DNA of 43,403 nucleotides from Trichomonas tenax (GCA_023091735.1 JALKBU010000393.1:1-43403), one strand, 5' to 3'. Shown: positions 1 through 11,531, numbered from the stretch's first letter. The notes: generated from the sequence alone by a model not told the origin. Program-made: numbers and translations.

Positions 1-482
1 TGCTAGATCACCAGGTCATCCTTCACAATGAGGCCACAACTACTCATAATGAAGTCTTCTTTGGCTTCCAACATTGAGTTCAATCCATTTCAACCTATTG
101 ACACTTTTCCATTTTTTCCCGCCCAAATATATCACTTTCCTTTATATTTGACATTCTGACTTTACATGTCAAAAATAAGTTACGTGTCAGAAAAGCACGT
201 TGTTCTATTTTGTCCCAGTCCCCTATGGATACTGTGTTTTGGGAATAAATAACTCTTTTATCCCGGTAAATTAATAGAACAATAGAAAATGTACGTTAAA
301 TTTCGTGATCCCAGCTTTTCATAGAGATCAGATTAAAATCAAATTTGAGAAAAAAGAAAAATACTTTTTGACGAAGTTGTTTTTAGGATAAATTTTCTCG
401 TTTTATATGCTCAGTGCACTGTCGTATAGACAATTTTTCAATAAAACACGAATATTTATTCGTGACGATAAAAATATAAAAT
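1..482. other. Upstream spacer with two TTTACRTGWCA-type motifs
   Basis: I see no gene here. TTTACATGTCA lies at 161-171 and a close variant, TTACGTGTCA, at 180-189. Both match the motif found ahead of several other genes in this window. They sit about 300 bp upstream of the ATG at 483. No TCAYTT Initiator is visible close to that ATG. Confidence 0.4.
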
Positions 483-1136
483 ATGGGTGATAATGAAAAT
501 TTTGATGTTGAGAGGAATCGTGAACAATTAGGCAGGAGCATAAAGTGCCTGAACAGGTCCAGCCAGCTGTTCTTTGTTGTGTTCTTCATCAGCGGGATAT
601 GGAATGCTGTGATCGCTTCCAGAGCCAATTCTGATTATTACATTTATCTCGCAGGTAGAACAACATTTAGGATCCTTGTCTCGTTGTCTGTGCTTTCATT
701 CAGTGTCATTGTAATATTTGTCTTTCTTTTATGCATGTTATACTTCTTAGGCTTTGCTTTTAAATTCCATACATTTTTGGCGACGATAATGTGTATGACC
801 GTCGCTGGTGTAGTGATTTTACTATTTTACGACATATCTTTAGGCACAATTCCAATCACGAAAAAATATAAATTAATAACAAAACAGATTTTAAAAGAAC
901 AACCCGATAATATCAATATAACTAAATGGAAGAAAGACGTTGGTTGCAGTTCTTACGAATCATGCCTCAAAAAAATCGATCTTTACTTCGATCTTAACAC
1001 AATGGGACAAATGATTATGTCTAGCATCATTCTTGTCCTCGTCACAATAGGAGTTACAGGAATTATTTATTCTGCCTGTTATATGAAATATATTCAAAGG
1101 CCAGAAGAGTCCGACGAAGAAAAACCGGCTCCGTAA
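483..1136 (+). CDS. Four-helix membrane protein, tetraspanin-like
   Basis: This 217-residue protein has four hydrophobic segments, at roughly residues 27-46, 62-88, 92-114 and 175-200. Segments 1 and 2 are joined by a short loop. Segments 3 and 4 are joined by a larger polar loop of about 60 residues containing a CSSYESC cluster. The N-terminus is polar, and the short C-terminal tail is acidic (RPEESDEEKPAP). This topology is that of tetraspanins, which trichomonads encode and place on plasma membrane, flagella and vesicles. The diagnostic CCG triplet of the large loop is absent, so the assignment rests on topology and loop cysteines only. The ATG at 483 is the first in frame. A second protein of the same architecture lies at 12828-13475. 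Alternatives are a claudin-like or unrelated four-helix protein. Confidence 0.6.
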   Translation: MGDNENFDVERNREQLGRSIKCLNRSSQLFFVVFFISGIWNAVIASRANSDYYIYLAGRTTFRILVSLSVLSFSVIVIFVFLLCMLYFLGFAFKFHTFLATIMCMTVAGVVILLFYDISLGTIPITKKYKLITKQILKEQPDNINITKWKKDVGCSSYESCLKKIDLYFDLNTMGQMIMSSIILVLVTIGVTGIIYSACYMKYIQRPEESDEEKPAP

Positions 1137-2639
1137 CAGCTTCAGAACTATTTTGTTGATTGTATAAATATGTTTGTATTCTTTCGTTATTTCAAATTTA
1201 TATTATTTCAAGTTCAAATATTAGAATCATATTTTGTAAGACATAGCACCAAGGTTAGCAATATCGCAGTCTATTTGGTGCATTATCTCTTAGATTACAA
1301 AAAAACTCAAAATATATCAGACAACAAAGTCACAAAGGCTTGGAAATAGTATACGCAGGGCTCATTAGCAGCACACATAGATCGTTTTGATTAATATGCC
1401 ATTTAGAAATTTTAATTGTTGGAATTAGACCTTGAGAAGATGCAATTCATCTAAGCTCATCATAAAAATGAATTCCGAAAGCTGTTTGAGACTTTCGATA
1501 TAAGACTATTCCGAAATTGTTTTTTGCTATTTATTTCCAATGTAACTACACTGCAAAAAATGTGTTCAGCAAAATCATTGCCGGTAAAAGGCTCAATATT
1601 ACTGTTGGAGTTCGATGAGGAAATTTAGCTCCAAATTTGCGATTCATTTACTCGTAGACTATCGAATGATCAACCATCGATGTGGTTATGTGGATACAAC
1701 TGCTCCCGATATTCATAGGCATGATTTTAGATAAGACAATAAAAAAATGTTTTATTTTTCAAAAAAAAAACCATCAAATATCCATCTGCACAAAGCCTAT
1801 TAAACAAATCTTAAAGAAAAATATACCAAAACCCCTGATTAACAGATTTCAGATGATCACAATAGGAAAAGCAGAACCGAGAAAAAAAACCAATCGCTTA
1901 AATTTCGATTTCTTTCATAAGGTAGCTTTAGCGTAAAGAGTAGGTCGATATTTTAAAGTCAAAGTCATCAGATACACAAAATCAATCTCGATGCAGATAC
2001 AAAATTTGGCAAAAAGTTGATAATTCGATACAACATCATATGTAGAATCATAATTTAGAAGAAAAATAACGACTAAAACAATTTATTTTTCTGACAAAAA
2101 GTGACAAAGTTGATGCAAATCTTAACATCACTCGAAACTTAAAATACAGACTCGCCATACGGTATTACACTTAAATATCGTGGAAATAGCCAGATTTATT
2201 TTTCACAATTTTAAAAGTCAAAATATGAAAAATATGTTCATAACATTGATCAGCAACCTCCGAAATCTCAACAAAATTCGAAATCGATCAGGATTTAGAA
2301 AAAATAGTCAGGCACCCCTAGTTAAATGTTTATAACCCTTCAATTTATTTTTTATTAGATAAATATGATCAGCTAATGATTCTAATAGTGTTTGATTTCA
2401 ATTTTACGAATTTTCAAAAGCTTTATAAAAAATAATCCTCAGAATTTTGAAAAATTTTATTATAATATTAATATATATCACATAAGCATGATATTGCGAA
2501 TAAACAAAATTGAACAATAAACATTTTTCTGAAGAACTTTGACACTTCGTTTATACTATATTTTGCGTTTATATTAAAATTACAATAAAATATTTTTCTT
2601 ATACGATTATTATGTAAACCGAATATATGCTCATTATGT
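1137..2639. other. Long AT-rich spacer, no gene recognised
   Basis: About 1.5 kb with no convincing coding region. The longest open stretch (1682-1936, plus strand) lacks an ATG start, is lysine-rich low-complexity sequence and resembles nothing I know. A short stretch near 2312-2335 (CACCCCTAG followed by AAATGTTTATAA) loosely resembles 19155-19190 upstream of the Noc2 gene. That may be a shared repeat relic, but the match is weak. Confidence 0.4.
2631..2636 (+). promoter_or_regulatory. Initiator (Inr) ahead of the IBD gene
   Basis: TCATTA matches the trichomonad Initiator TCAYW. The presumed +1 A is at 2633, only 7 nt before the ATG at 2640. Such very short 5' leaders are the known trichomonad arrangement. 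Confidence 0.55.
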
Positions 2640-3464
2640 ATGTCTATACAAAAAGATCAAAAATATACAATATTTCGGAAACAAAATTCAGAGGAGAACC
2701 GCTGGTTCTTTGGCCGAACATATAACAAAATAATGGACGCTCCTTCCGACATGTCTATCATTGAGTGGGAAAAACTGACTGTCGCGGATCGCGAGGGATA
2801 CCTTGCTATGAGGGAGACGCTGGCATCTCCTGCGTGCAAGAACAGGAGAAATAAGAGCGCGGAAACATTTGTCGATGTTGTCGAAACTATCAAGAATTTC
2901 GTCATGCGCGGTGATTCCGGTGACCTCCAGAGAGGTATTGTGTGCGGAATGTACTGGGTTGGCGAAGATTTGGCGATAAATACTAGACAATTGAGAATCT
3001 TGCTTCAAAAGTGCAAATCTTCCATCAACGGTTCACTACAGATGATAGGATATGCATCGCCTGCGGCGTCGAATGACACTTCGTCGATTTTATTTAATCT
3101 TTTCCCATTTTGGAAAGATAACTTCAGAGAGCTTCGTCAATGGACGATCAGAAGGAGAGTGTCGAATTCACACACTCACGCACTTCCAAAAAACTTTGTT
3201 CCAAAAGTTTTAACAATGTCCACAATCGAAAAGCTTATTGAGAACGCAGATGCGCCAACATTCCCAACACCACCACCATCTGTTGCAAGCGAGCAGGATA
3301 ACAGCAGTTTTCTTGAGATTTCTGTTAATGAAAACCAAAGTCTCGAAACACCGAACTTCATTGAGTTTGGTCTTAAGGACAGCTTTGACTTCGATAGCGG
3401 AATCAACTTCGAAAATGATTCATATGGAATGTGGAATCATTTCGATGTTGATTTCGATTTATAA
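2640..3464 (+). CDS. Initiator-binding domain (IBD) protein, IBP39-like
   Basis: This 274-residue protein is a probable sequence-specific DNA-binding protein of the parabasalid family typified by IBP39. That protein binds the Initiator element and recruits RNA polymerase II. The N-terminal 165 residues carry the family pattern: a helix-rich start with EWEKL, then a GIVCGMYWVG strand, then NTRQLRILLQKCKSSINGSLQ, which matches the recognition part of the winged-helix-like domain, and finally FRELRQWTIRR. The C-terminal ~110 residues are acidic, rich in Ser, Asn and Asp, and end in alternating Phe/Asp. They look disordered and could serve for contact or activation. A TCATTA Initiator lies 7 nt before the ATG, so the gene probably has the element its family binds. 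The family name is from memory of its conserved pattern. Which promoters it serves cannot be seen here. Confidence 0.75.
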   Translation: MSIQKDQKYTIFRKQNSEENRWFFGRTYNKIMDAPSDMSIIEWEKLTVADREGYLAMRETLASPACKNRRNKSAETFVDVVETIKNFVMRGDSGDLQRGIVCGMYWVGEDLAINTRQLRILLQKCKSSINGSLQMIGYASPAASNDTSSILFNLFPFWKDNFRELRQWTIRRRVSNSHTHALPKNFVPKVLTMSTIEKLIENADAPTFPTPPPSVASEQDNSSFLEISVNENQSLETPNFIEFGLKDSFDFDSGINFENDSYGMWNHFDVDFDL

Positions 3465-3671
3465 AATAAATTGTAATTATGTTTATGTTAAATACTCAGT
3501 TTTAGTTTAATTTTGATTTGATTTAATAAATATTGTCCTAATCGCAAATATAAATCTCGATGATAAAAATATAAGATTAAAACTTGATTTATAACTATAT
3601 TTCAGTTACAAATATATTTACAAAGTTTTGTTCTCTCTGTTTATGATTATTTAAACTCATAATCATAAAAA

Positions 3672-3757
3672 ATATATAAAGTCTTTATATAATAATTATA
3701 TTAGATTCTCATTATAAACTTAATATTAGATTCATAAACTATATATAAAGTCTTTAT
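3672..3757. repeat. Short AT-rich direct repeat pair
   Basis: The 17-mer ATATATAAAGTCTTTAT occurs at 3672-3688 and again at 3741-3757, 69 bp apart. Each copy is itself nearly palindromic (AAAG-TCTTTAT). The surrounding 3465-3756 is extremely AT-rich with no gene. It may be simple AT-rich drift or the remains of a small duplication. Confidence 0.35.
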
Positions 3758-6700
3758 TATAATAAAGAAGCGGAAAGTTCATTCATATCTTGAATTGTTG
3801 ACTCATCAGGAATTTTTCTGTCGATTTCTTCCTGCAGCAGCCATTTCTAATTGATTGCATAAAAGTTGGGAATTTGACACCTTTAAGGGATGTTGTCATA
3901 ATGAATTCAAGAGGTATATTTGAAATAGATGGGCACATCTTTCGAAGAGATTTATTAAGAATTCTTGTCATTCTTCTTTCAGTCAAATTAAATTGCTTCG
4001 TCGTACTCTCTTCACGGAGGAAGCTCTTAATGCTGCTGGAGATGGTTGTAGCAGAGTCTATTCCTAGAACTAAGCCGTTATTTGATTCAACAAGATTAAC
4101 TTTGATTAAATCTTGTATTATGTTTGTCCTTCTGTTGTTATTATCAATATAAGTCTGAGACAAATATTTAATCGTCATTGTCGACACATGAAGGAATGTT
4201 GATGCTCCTATTGCAGAGATAATCATTAATAGGATTTTGACAAATGTTTAGAGACTGCAATTCTCAGCAATTGTTCCTACATAAGCAACTGAAACGAAAC
4301 CTTCGGAATCATAACAATCGGAGTATGAATTGATTCCTCCACTGCAGTTCTTTGGAATGTTTTTGAGACATTCGATGCGTAAATAACCAAATGATTTACA
4401 TGAAACACTCGTGTTCTTGCTCTCAAAGAAGACACGTGAAAGCTTCGTGCACTTGAAGAAAGCTGTAGTTCCAATATATTTGACATTACGGGGGATAACA
4501 AGATCTCTGGTGAATCCTGAGCAAGTAGAGAAAGCACTGTTTCCAATATATTCGATGCTGGATGGTAAATTTAATTCTCATGATAACGTGAACCAATTAT
4601 AAAATGCATATGATCCGATGTATCTGATGTTTGATGGAAGGATCAATTTTCCGTTAAGCTTGACGCATCGGTAGAATGCATAGTCACAAATGGTAACATT
4701 GCAAAAAGTATTATCATTTCTGAATTCGAGTTGATAATTCAGCAAACGCGTACATTCCGATGTCAGTAACTTTGGGACCAATAATCAATGATCCATTGAA
4801 TGAGTTGCAGTTGTAGAAAGCTTTCTCGCTGATGGACTCGACACTGAGTAGAATCTCGAGGTTTCCTTTGAAGTTGCAATTAGCGAAACAATTGCTTTCA
4901 ATATATCGAAGATTTGGAGGGAGAATCAAGTTTCCGATGAGAGAAGAACAGCCAAGGAAAGCTCTATCATTGATGCTGATGAGATCAATGCAATTACTTA
5001 TTACAAGAAAGCAATTAAGAGATTTGCATCCTTCAAAAGCACTGTTACCAATATATGTGACACGAGGAGGAATTGTGAGGCTTCCAATCACATCAGTGCA
5101 ATAGTAGAAAGCTTTGCCTGATATTTTTGTTGTTCTGTTTGGAAGGTTGCTGATCTTCTTAATCTTGTAGAATAAAAATGCATCATCATTGATCTCAAAT
5201 GAATTTGTACTGCCATCTTCGAATTCAATACTTTCAATCTTCTGGCAGTTTTCAAATGGATGATAACCAATGTCTTCAACATACTTTGTAAATGTGATCA
5301 TTGTCAAAGCTGGACATAAATATATAGCATTTGAATTGACAATTTTTGCACTGATTCTGATTGACTGAATGTTGTTGCAATAACACACGCAATATGGCAT
5401 GACTTGCTCATAGCAGATAGGAAGATAATTGAGGTCATCACATTTAAAGAATGCAGCACTTCTTATGATGTCAATATGGGTGTTGGCGTTTAAAGGACCT
5501 TTGAAATGTTTGATTTTTGATGATTCAAATGAATTCTCACCAACATCTATGAAAGCTTTAGAGTGGTTTTTGTTCTCGTTAATGAATGATGGAATCGAGG
5601 AATCGAAGAAAGCAGAATTTTGAACAGTCATATTCATCGATGAAAAATAGAAATTGCTGAAAATTCCAGTTGAAGCAAAAGAAAATGGACCGAGAATGAT
5701 TGTGTACGCGCTTATGTTGATTGCAGTTATGCTTAGAAGTTTACTGAACGTTTTGATGCCTTCACAACATGATTCCCCAAAACTAAGTGTAGTTCTATCA
5801 AATTCTCCTCAAGGATGAATATGAAGAATTGTGATTTATTTATTCATGAAAAAGTAATGAGGAAGATTTAATGTTTCATTGAACGCAATATTCACTTCAG
5901 AAATCAAAGAACATTCATCAAATATTGTGTGGTTAAATTCAAAGTTTGATTCTGAAATGTCAATGTTAAGAGCTTTGATTTTTGATTTTGCAAAGCAATA
6001 ATGACCGATAATAATTGGACTTATAATATTAATACTGAACTTAGTTAGTAGACATTGGTTAAATGCGTATTCTCCAATTGATTTTCCATTGGAAATTCCG
6101 TTAATGGTTACGAGATTGTAGCTATTAATGAATGCATAATTTTTGATGTCTTTAAATGAATAAAAAGTTACAATATTCACGGATGTATTTGAAAAACCAT
6201 CAATAACACATTGAGGATCATCTATTTCTATTGCTTTTAAGTTAGGATTATTTGCAAATGCGTTATAAGCAATACTTTGGACAGATTCCAAATGAATATT
6301 TTCTAGCCTCGTGTTCATGAATGCTCTTTCACCAATTATAATATTTTCTGTATAGTTTAAATATAATGAGTCCTCCAAGTTTATACACTCTGTGAATGCG
6401 TAGTTTTCAATAGTTGTTAGATCCTTTATTAAAAGAAATTCACCGTCTTTAATTGTTTTGATGTTTGTGCAGTTTCGAAAACACTCTGAACCAATAAAAG
6501 TCAAATAAAGATCATTTGTAAATGAAATGGCTGTCATTTGAGAATTCATAAATGCGCGTTCTCACAAATATGTAACATTTCCCTCCAATTCAACCCTAAT
6601 GGGTCCCCTATTGAAAAAGGCTTCATTATCAATTTTTTTCAAGTTAACTTCTATCAAAATATAAATCACATTCAAAGGATGTACAGCCTGAAAAACAAGA

Positions 6701-8050
6701 CATTGAAATTGCGCTTAATTCCGGAATGATGTGTGTTATATGTTTCAGATTGGTACAGTTTAAGAAAGCCTCATTTTCGATTGATTGTATTTTTTGCCTT
6801 CAAATGGCATTTTATTGTCATAAGAAGGCATAATAGATAAAATTTTTGAGCATTTAAATGCATCATTCCCTATACTTATTAATTTGCTACTGTAGATAAT
6901 TTCGATTTCGCTAGTGTTGGAAAATGCGCCAGGCAATATTTCTTTGGCATTAAATATATTAATTTTTCCTTATAGACTTGTACAGTCACATAATAAATTC
7001 ACGGCGATTGTTTCGAGTTTGGATAAATTGCAGAAATTTCCGTGAGATCGTCTGCGCCAGAGAATGCATTACTGCCTATTTTAGCAATATTTGATACGTA
7101 ATTTTCTCGCAGTTTAATCGATATTAAAGAAGAAACAACCACTTCCGATCTCATTAAGATATGGACCAAAAGTAACATATTTGATTGATGAGCTTCTAAA
7201 GGCATCATCTTGAATTGCAATTACAGAAAAGGGAATATCCAAGTTTTCGTCTATAACTTGGCATGAATTAAATGTTCTTTGTTCAATGATTTCTAAGTTT
7301 TGAATTATCAAATTGATATTTTTAATTTTGCTATATTCAAATGCATGTTCACCAACTTTTGTAATATTATTAATGCCATTCGGTTCAAATTTTTCGATTT
7401 CAGAACTAGTAAAAGAAAAATATCCAATGATAGAAAGTTGAGGTCCGAAAGTCACATTAACAATGCTTGATTTCTGGAAACATTTTGCGCTTAGTGTTGA
7501 AATCGAATTGGGAAGATTATTTTTTTTCTCAAATTATTGGCAATTTGCAAAGCATTCATCTGGAATAACTGTGAGCTTGGAAATGATGGAATCAATAGAA
7601 AATATAAATGTATTCATAAAACATTTAGAACCCAAATTAATAACGGTATTTGTGGATTTTGGTTCGATCGATTCTAATGTAGAATCTTTCAATGCTTCAA
7701 CGCCAATATTTTGAAGCCCGGATCCATAAACTACTGATTTGATTTTAGAATTAAAAAAGTGTTATCATCAATGGAAGCAACTGAATCAGGAAGATCAACC
7801 TAAAATGTATTGCTTATATTACTAAACAGGGAATTTCAGATTCTGATATTTGGGGATAATTTTGATTTAAACTGACCGTTTCAATTGTTTTTGGTATCTT
7901 CAATGACTCAGCGTTGATTTTGCTATTGACAACGATGCCAGTTACAGAATAAGAAATTCTATTTTCAATAATGTATTCGAGAATATCGAATATGTTCCCA
8001 TCTATTACCACTTTCAGTTGCAGCAAAAAGAGTAAAGATGTCATACCCAA
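3757..8050 (-). pseudogene. BspA-like leucine-rich-repeat surface protein, decayed
   Basis: A long run of minus-strand fragments together makes one BspA-like (Treponema-type LRR) surface protein. Many repeats of about 23 residues follow the pattern x-IGxxAFxxCxxLxxL-x-IPxxV-xYIG. The N-terminus (8050 downward) begins with a hydrophobic MTSLLFLLQL stretch, a plausible signal peptide. Reading lapses are visible: in-frame stops at 6562-6564, 5836-5838, 5809-5811, 4578-4580 and 4248-4250, and frameshifts near 4745 and 6650-6700, with more between 6700 and 7800. Repeats continue in the same frame on both sides of most stops, so these are recent point lesions rather than gene boundaries. The LRR part ends in a Cys-bearing segment near 4270-4400. 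A short acidic tail-like segment in another frame reaches the stop at 3757-3759. Family members are abundant trichomonad surface proteins implicated in adhesion. It could be two adjacent decayed genes. Confidence 0.8.
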
Positions 8051-8139
8051 TTGTCACTCTAATCAACGATAAAAGCGACATAGGTTATGGTTTAAATAGA
8101 GTATAGATGACAAGTATTCAAAGGATTTTGAATGTTTTT

Positions 8140-8377
8140 TTAAGGGTGCACTTCGACCAATTTTACACCCTCTCAAATTCTAAGGTTATTTTGTTTTATT
8201 GGAAAAATAAAAATAGATTTTTTTTCGAACTTTTTGGGTAAATATATACCACTATGGTAATATGCCCCATGATAAAGAAAGATCTAAAACTTGCTATATT
8301 TCAAATTTTTATATTTTTTTTTGAGGAAAATATCAAATTTTGGAAGTGAATTTTTTATCGCCAAAGTGCAGCCTTAA
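8140..8377. mobile_element. Small TTAA-bounded inverted-repeat element (MITE-like)
   Basis: A 230-bp non-coding stretch (8144-8373) is bounded on both sides by TTAA (8140-8143 and 8374-8377). Its ends are inverted repeats: the left reads GGGTGCACTTCGACC, and the right, reverse-complemented, reads GGCTGCACTTTGGCG. No coding capacity is visible. The boundaries fit a TTAA target duplication (piggyBac type) or a TA duplication with TIRs beginning AGG (Tc1/mariner type). The sequence cannot decide between them. A larger region with similar TTAAGGCC ends lies at 28177-29736. Confidence 0.6.
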
Positions 8378-8427
8378 GGAAAATTAGAGAAATATATCAA
8401 TTGACTTGATAAACGCCCTTTAAATCT

Positions 8428-9399
8428 TTAAGCCAAATAGAAGCAACGACAAGAATTTATCGATAACTTCAGAGAAGTGCCATCGCTGAGTATACGAAAA
8501 TTTACATGGCGCATGTAATCAGCTTTGCATAACTTTGTTTCAATGTTAGGAATGTAAATTCCGAATGATAAAGTTTTCATGTTACTTGTATTGACATTTG
8601 AAAAATCATCATTGGTATTTTTGCAGATGCAATTAATGAGAGTCATTGATCCTCTAAATATTTGATTCGCAATATTTCCTTTGATGATTGTGTTTTCAAT
8701 ATTCACTGATGTGCAGTCAATTAATAGCCATGGTGTTTTGTCATCAAGAATATATGAATACGATATTTTTACAGCTTGATGAAAACATATGAACACCATA
8801 ATAATCAGCAGTATTATTGAAATAAGTCGAATAATTAGATATAGCTTCTGCGCTATTGCGTCCACAAGAGATCCAGCTCGCCATCTAACATGAGCAATCA
8901 GATATGTTTATACGATTCAGTAAAATTTCGCCAAGGAAATGACATATATTGGCATACCCTGTCATTGTTTCTCCGCAATTTGCGATTGTTGAGTCTAAAA
9001 TATAATTATTATATAGAGGAAAAGCAGAATCATTAACTGATACAGGCGAATGATGTCCTGTAGAATTTAAAGTGGAAACAGTTGTCTCAACTGTGCATAT
9101 CAGAGATTGAACACATTCTCCTTTATTGTAAAAATTCAAACTAACCCCATTTGCATTCTGTGGCAGAATAATTTTGTTGAAAAAAATATCTTTAATTAAA
9201 AGCTGCGTTAAATCAGAACTAGACTCTAAATAAATTGTATTATCGTTCAGATTTACAAATTGTGTGAAATGGATGAAATATTACATTACTTACTTCAGGA
9301 GCATCTCTAAAGAATGTACTCCAAGCATAGTTCAAACAGAAATGAAAATAAACATGATTATGGAACATAAAACTTCATATAATAAAGAATTAACTTCAT
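8428..9399 (-). pseudogene. Beta-helix (Pmp-like) surface protein, decayed
   Basis: Minus-strand fragments share the composition of trichomonad parallel-beta-helix surface proteins: short beta runs with repeated Asn/Ser/Ile/Cys, such as TIIKGNIANQIF, MTLINCICKNT and LLNRINISDCSC. A likely original start is the ATG at 9397-9399, followed by a hydrophobic MKLILYYMKF stretch. The frame is then lost: a stop lies soon after the start, a frameshift near 9290, a TAG after the DCSC segment (about 8884), and further shifts before the last open stretch ending at 8428. At least three frames are needed to follow the protein, so it is not functional as written. Two relatives, also broken, lie at 21874-22917 and 30307-31360. 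The family role is inferred to be cell-surface; no enzyme motif is seen. Confidence 0.65.
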
Positions 9400-9517
9400 T
9401 TTAAAATGTGATAATCGGATCCAGTTTACATTATCGTTCAAAATCTTTTATGAGAAGTCGTCTATTGAATTATTAATAATTTTCAAATTTACATGTTTAC
9501 AAAATTCTATTATCTAT

Positions 9518-10108
9518 TTAAGCGAAGTGCTTTGTGAGGAGTTTCTTGTACTCAACGGCTTCCTCTTCAACATGTGGATTCTTGTGGACATCGAAGAAGT
9601 ACATTCCTTCGAGTATCTCGAATCCACAGAAGCTGAAGGCCTTTTCGACTGTGCTCCAGTGCTTCTCCTCTCCTAGGTCGGCGTAGAACTGTCCATCCTC
9701 AACGAATGCCTCTTCTGGAGTATTCTATGTTGATGACACCATCATCTTCTTTCCCTGAAGGAGACCACCAGATCCGTACTTCTTTGATGGGTCCTTATGT
9801 GTGCGGCCATCATTGGCTGCAAATTTTCCGCTTGCGCTTTGGAACACAGTATCGATGTATTTCTTAACTTGCCATGGAATACCCATCCACCAACCTGGTA
9901 TCTGAAGGATAACGATATCAGTCTTTAATATCTTTTCGATTTCCTCTTGGATTTCGTAGCCTGCTTCGACGTCTGTAACTATGACATTGTAGCCAAGAGA
10001 CTCGAGGTGTTCTTTAGCGACCTTAGTGAGGTAGTGATTAAGTTTGCCTTTAGACATATTGAAAGCACAGCCACCATCGATGATGAGAACCGTTCCTTTG
10101 GACGACAA
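9518..10108 (-). pseudogene. mdaB-like: MdaB-type NAD(P)H quinone reductase, broken by Trp-to-stop
   Basis: This encodes a flavodoxin-fold NAD(P)H:quinone oxidoreductase of the MdaB family, FAD-dependent enzymes that reduce quinones by two electrons. The frame shows VLIIDGG near the start, QIPGWWMGIPWQVKKY in the middle and DGRTHKDPSKKYGSGGLLQGKK, all hallmark family segments. After 127 codons a TAG (9725-9727) interrupts at a site where the family has Trp (SxTWNxP becomes ST-stop-NTP). The frame then continues, still well conserved (PEEAFVEDGQFYADLG), for 68 codons to the TAA at 9518-9520. The expected initiator position (10106-10108) reads TTG, not ATG, and an Initiator-like TCATTC lies 11 nt upstream on the minus strand, so the start codon may also be lost. 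The remaining sequence is nearly intact, suggesting recent inactivation. The family is mainly bacterial, so lateral origin is likely. Confidence 0.8.
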
Positions 10109-10121
10109 TATCCAAGAATGA

Positions 10122-11053
10122 ACTCATTTAATCAAAAATGTTTTGTTCTCAATTTTTCTGTGATTGAGCAATTGTAAACAATTCAAAATAGAAAAAATCT
10201 TTTCTCCTTCACCTATTCCACTTTTTTGACATTCATCGCTTTGCATGTCGTCTTATATTGTCACGAACTGCACATTTGCACTGAGATATCAAACAAATCA
10301 AACGTTTTTTTTTTTGATCCTAATTGAAAGTGTTTTATTTGTGATGTTTACAATTGTCCAGTCACTATGATGGGTGACACAAATTCCTTTTTCTGTCTTT
10401 ATGCCACTCGTTTCTTCAATGATGGCTTTGATTCCTGCTAGAAATATCCTAATTAATTTCATTATCAATCAATAAAGAGCAATCAACATTAGATTATATA
10501 ATTGCAGGACCTATATATTACATTAGTCATATCCATAAAGTTAGTATCTCTTATTTGATATCTCATTTATTTTAAATTGCATTGATATTTCAAACTTCGA
10601 TTTGATATTCACACAACTGTACTTATGATTTAAAAATTCAACTCACCATTAGTTAGAATAATTCAATTAAAGATAAAAATATAATATCAAGCTTGAACTA
10701 CTCTTGATCTTTAGCTGTGGCACTGGGCATGTATATTCTTATATTTTAGCTAATCAAAACTATGATATTAGAAATGTTTTGATATTATATAGTTGGTAGT
10801 ACAAATTGTCAAGTGTCGACATAGATTGATTCATGTAAATGTGATTCTTCTATAGAACATATGTTTTATCGTACAAAGAAAAATATTTTCTGTTATTCCT
10901 TATACGAGATCAAAGATGAATAGAATTGGTATCTCACGTACTCTCCTAGGCAATGTACCGTAACCAGAATCACTGATTTCAAATAAATAATAAAATATAA
11001 TATATTTTCCAAAATCTAAAATCAATAATTCCGATGCGAAATATCTCAAGTAT
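10122..11053. other. AT-rich spacer, no gene seen
   Basis: Between the MdaB relic and the thioredoxin-like gene there is about 0.9 kb without a convincing reading frame or RNA gene. A TTTTTTTTTT run lies near 10307. Confidence 0.4.
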
Positions 11054-11470
11054 TTACAAATCTATCTTTTGTTCACTCTGAGCGGCGGCCTTCTCTTTGA
11101 ACTCTTTCTCCGCCTTATTTATCAATTTTTGCCACTCTCTTGGATCAGGACTATTTGTATGATCCCAAGAAAATGGATTTGGACCGCTCATGACGAACCA
11201 ATAAGGGATTGAATAGGCACCTTGTCTTAAACACCACTTTCTATCTAAGCAGTTGATGAGTGTGAATGTCATATCGAGGGATTCCTTTTGTTTCTTGTAG
11301 AAATTCTTGAAAATTTGATCTTTTCCTTTGCAATCTGGACACCATGTTGCGTACATAAGTGCGAATACAGGTTTGTTTGTGCTGTTTGCAACCAACTGCC
11401 CCCACTCCTCTATTTTGAAGTCATACCAATTGAGTGATGACGCGCAAATCGAGAAAAGGAAGAATGTCAT
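11054..11470 (-). CDS. Secreted thioredoxin-like protein with WCPDC centre
   Basis: This 138-residue protein begins with a hydrophobic MTFFLFSICASS stretch, a likely signal peptide. A thioredoxin fold follows: VFALMYATWCPDCKG contains the CxxC redox pair Cys44 and Cys47, with Pro45 and Asp46 between them, and SIPYWFV contains the conserved cis-proline position. The C-terminal ~35 residues are charged and probably helical, ending KIDL. That end vaguely resembles an ER-retrieval signal but is not a canonical KDEL. The product is probably an oxidoreductase of the ER lumen or secretory route. WCPDC differs from the WCGPC of cytosolic thioredoxin and WCGHC of PDI. A TCATTT Initiator sits about 9 nt upstream (11476-11481). 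Further upstream are TGTCGTGTAAA and TGTCACGTAAA. The ATG is supported by both the signal peptide and the Initiator. Confidence 0.7.
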   Translation of the reverse strand: MTFFLFSICASSLNWYDFKIEEWGQLVANSTNKPVFALMYATWCPDCKGKDQIFKNFYKKQKESLDMTFTLINCLDRKWCLRQGAYSIPYWFVMSGPNPFSWDHTNSPDPREWQKLINKAEKEFKEKAAAQSEQKIDL

Positions 11471-11500
11471 AAAATAAATGAAGTTTCAATTTTCCATATA

Positions 11501-11531
11501 TGTCGTGTAAACTATTATTGTGTCACGTAAA
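11501..11531 (-). promoter_or_regulatory. Two copies of the TTTACRTGWCA-type motif
   Basis: Read on the minus strand, TTTACGTGACA (11521-11531) and TTTACACGACA (11501-11511) lie 30-60 bp upstream of the thioredoxin-like start, between it and the distal spacer. They resemble motifs ahead of the RasGEF, nucleoside hydrolase, CARMIL and Noc2 genes. Confidence 0.4.

Noticed and set aside
1682..1936. 84-codon plus-strand frame in the long spacer
   Set aside because: It opens with GTG, is Lys/Ile-driven by A/T composition and has no domain or upstream signal.
3783..4226. Separate 147-residue minus-strand gene
   Set aside because: It lies in the same frame as the BspA-like pseudogene beyond its stop, has no domain, and a different frame of the same stretch gives a better surface-protein tail.
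4248..9727. Alternative genetic code as explanation for in-frame stops
   Set aside because: All three stops occur inside the broken genes, while intact genes (CARMIL, Noc2, RasGEF, MPR-like and others) are uninterrupted and themselves end in TGA or TAA. Decay is the simpler reading.
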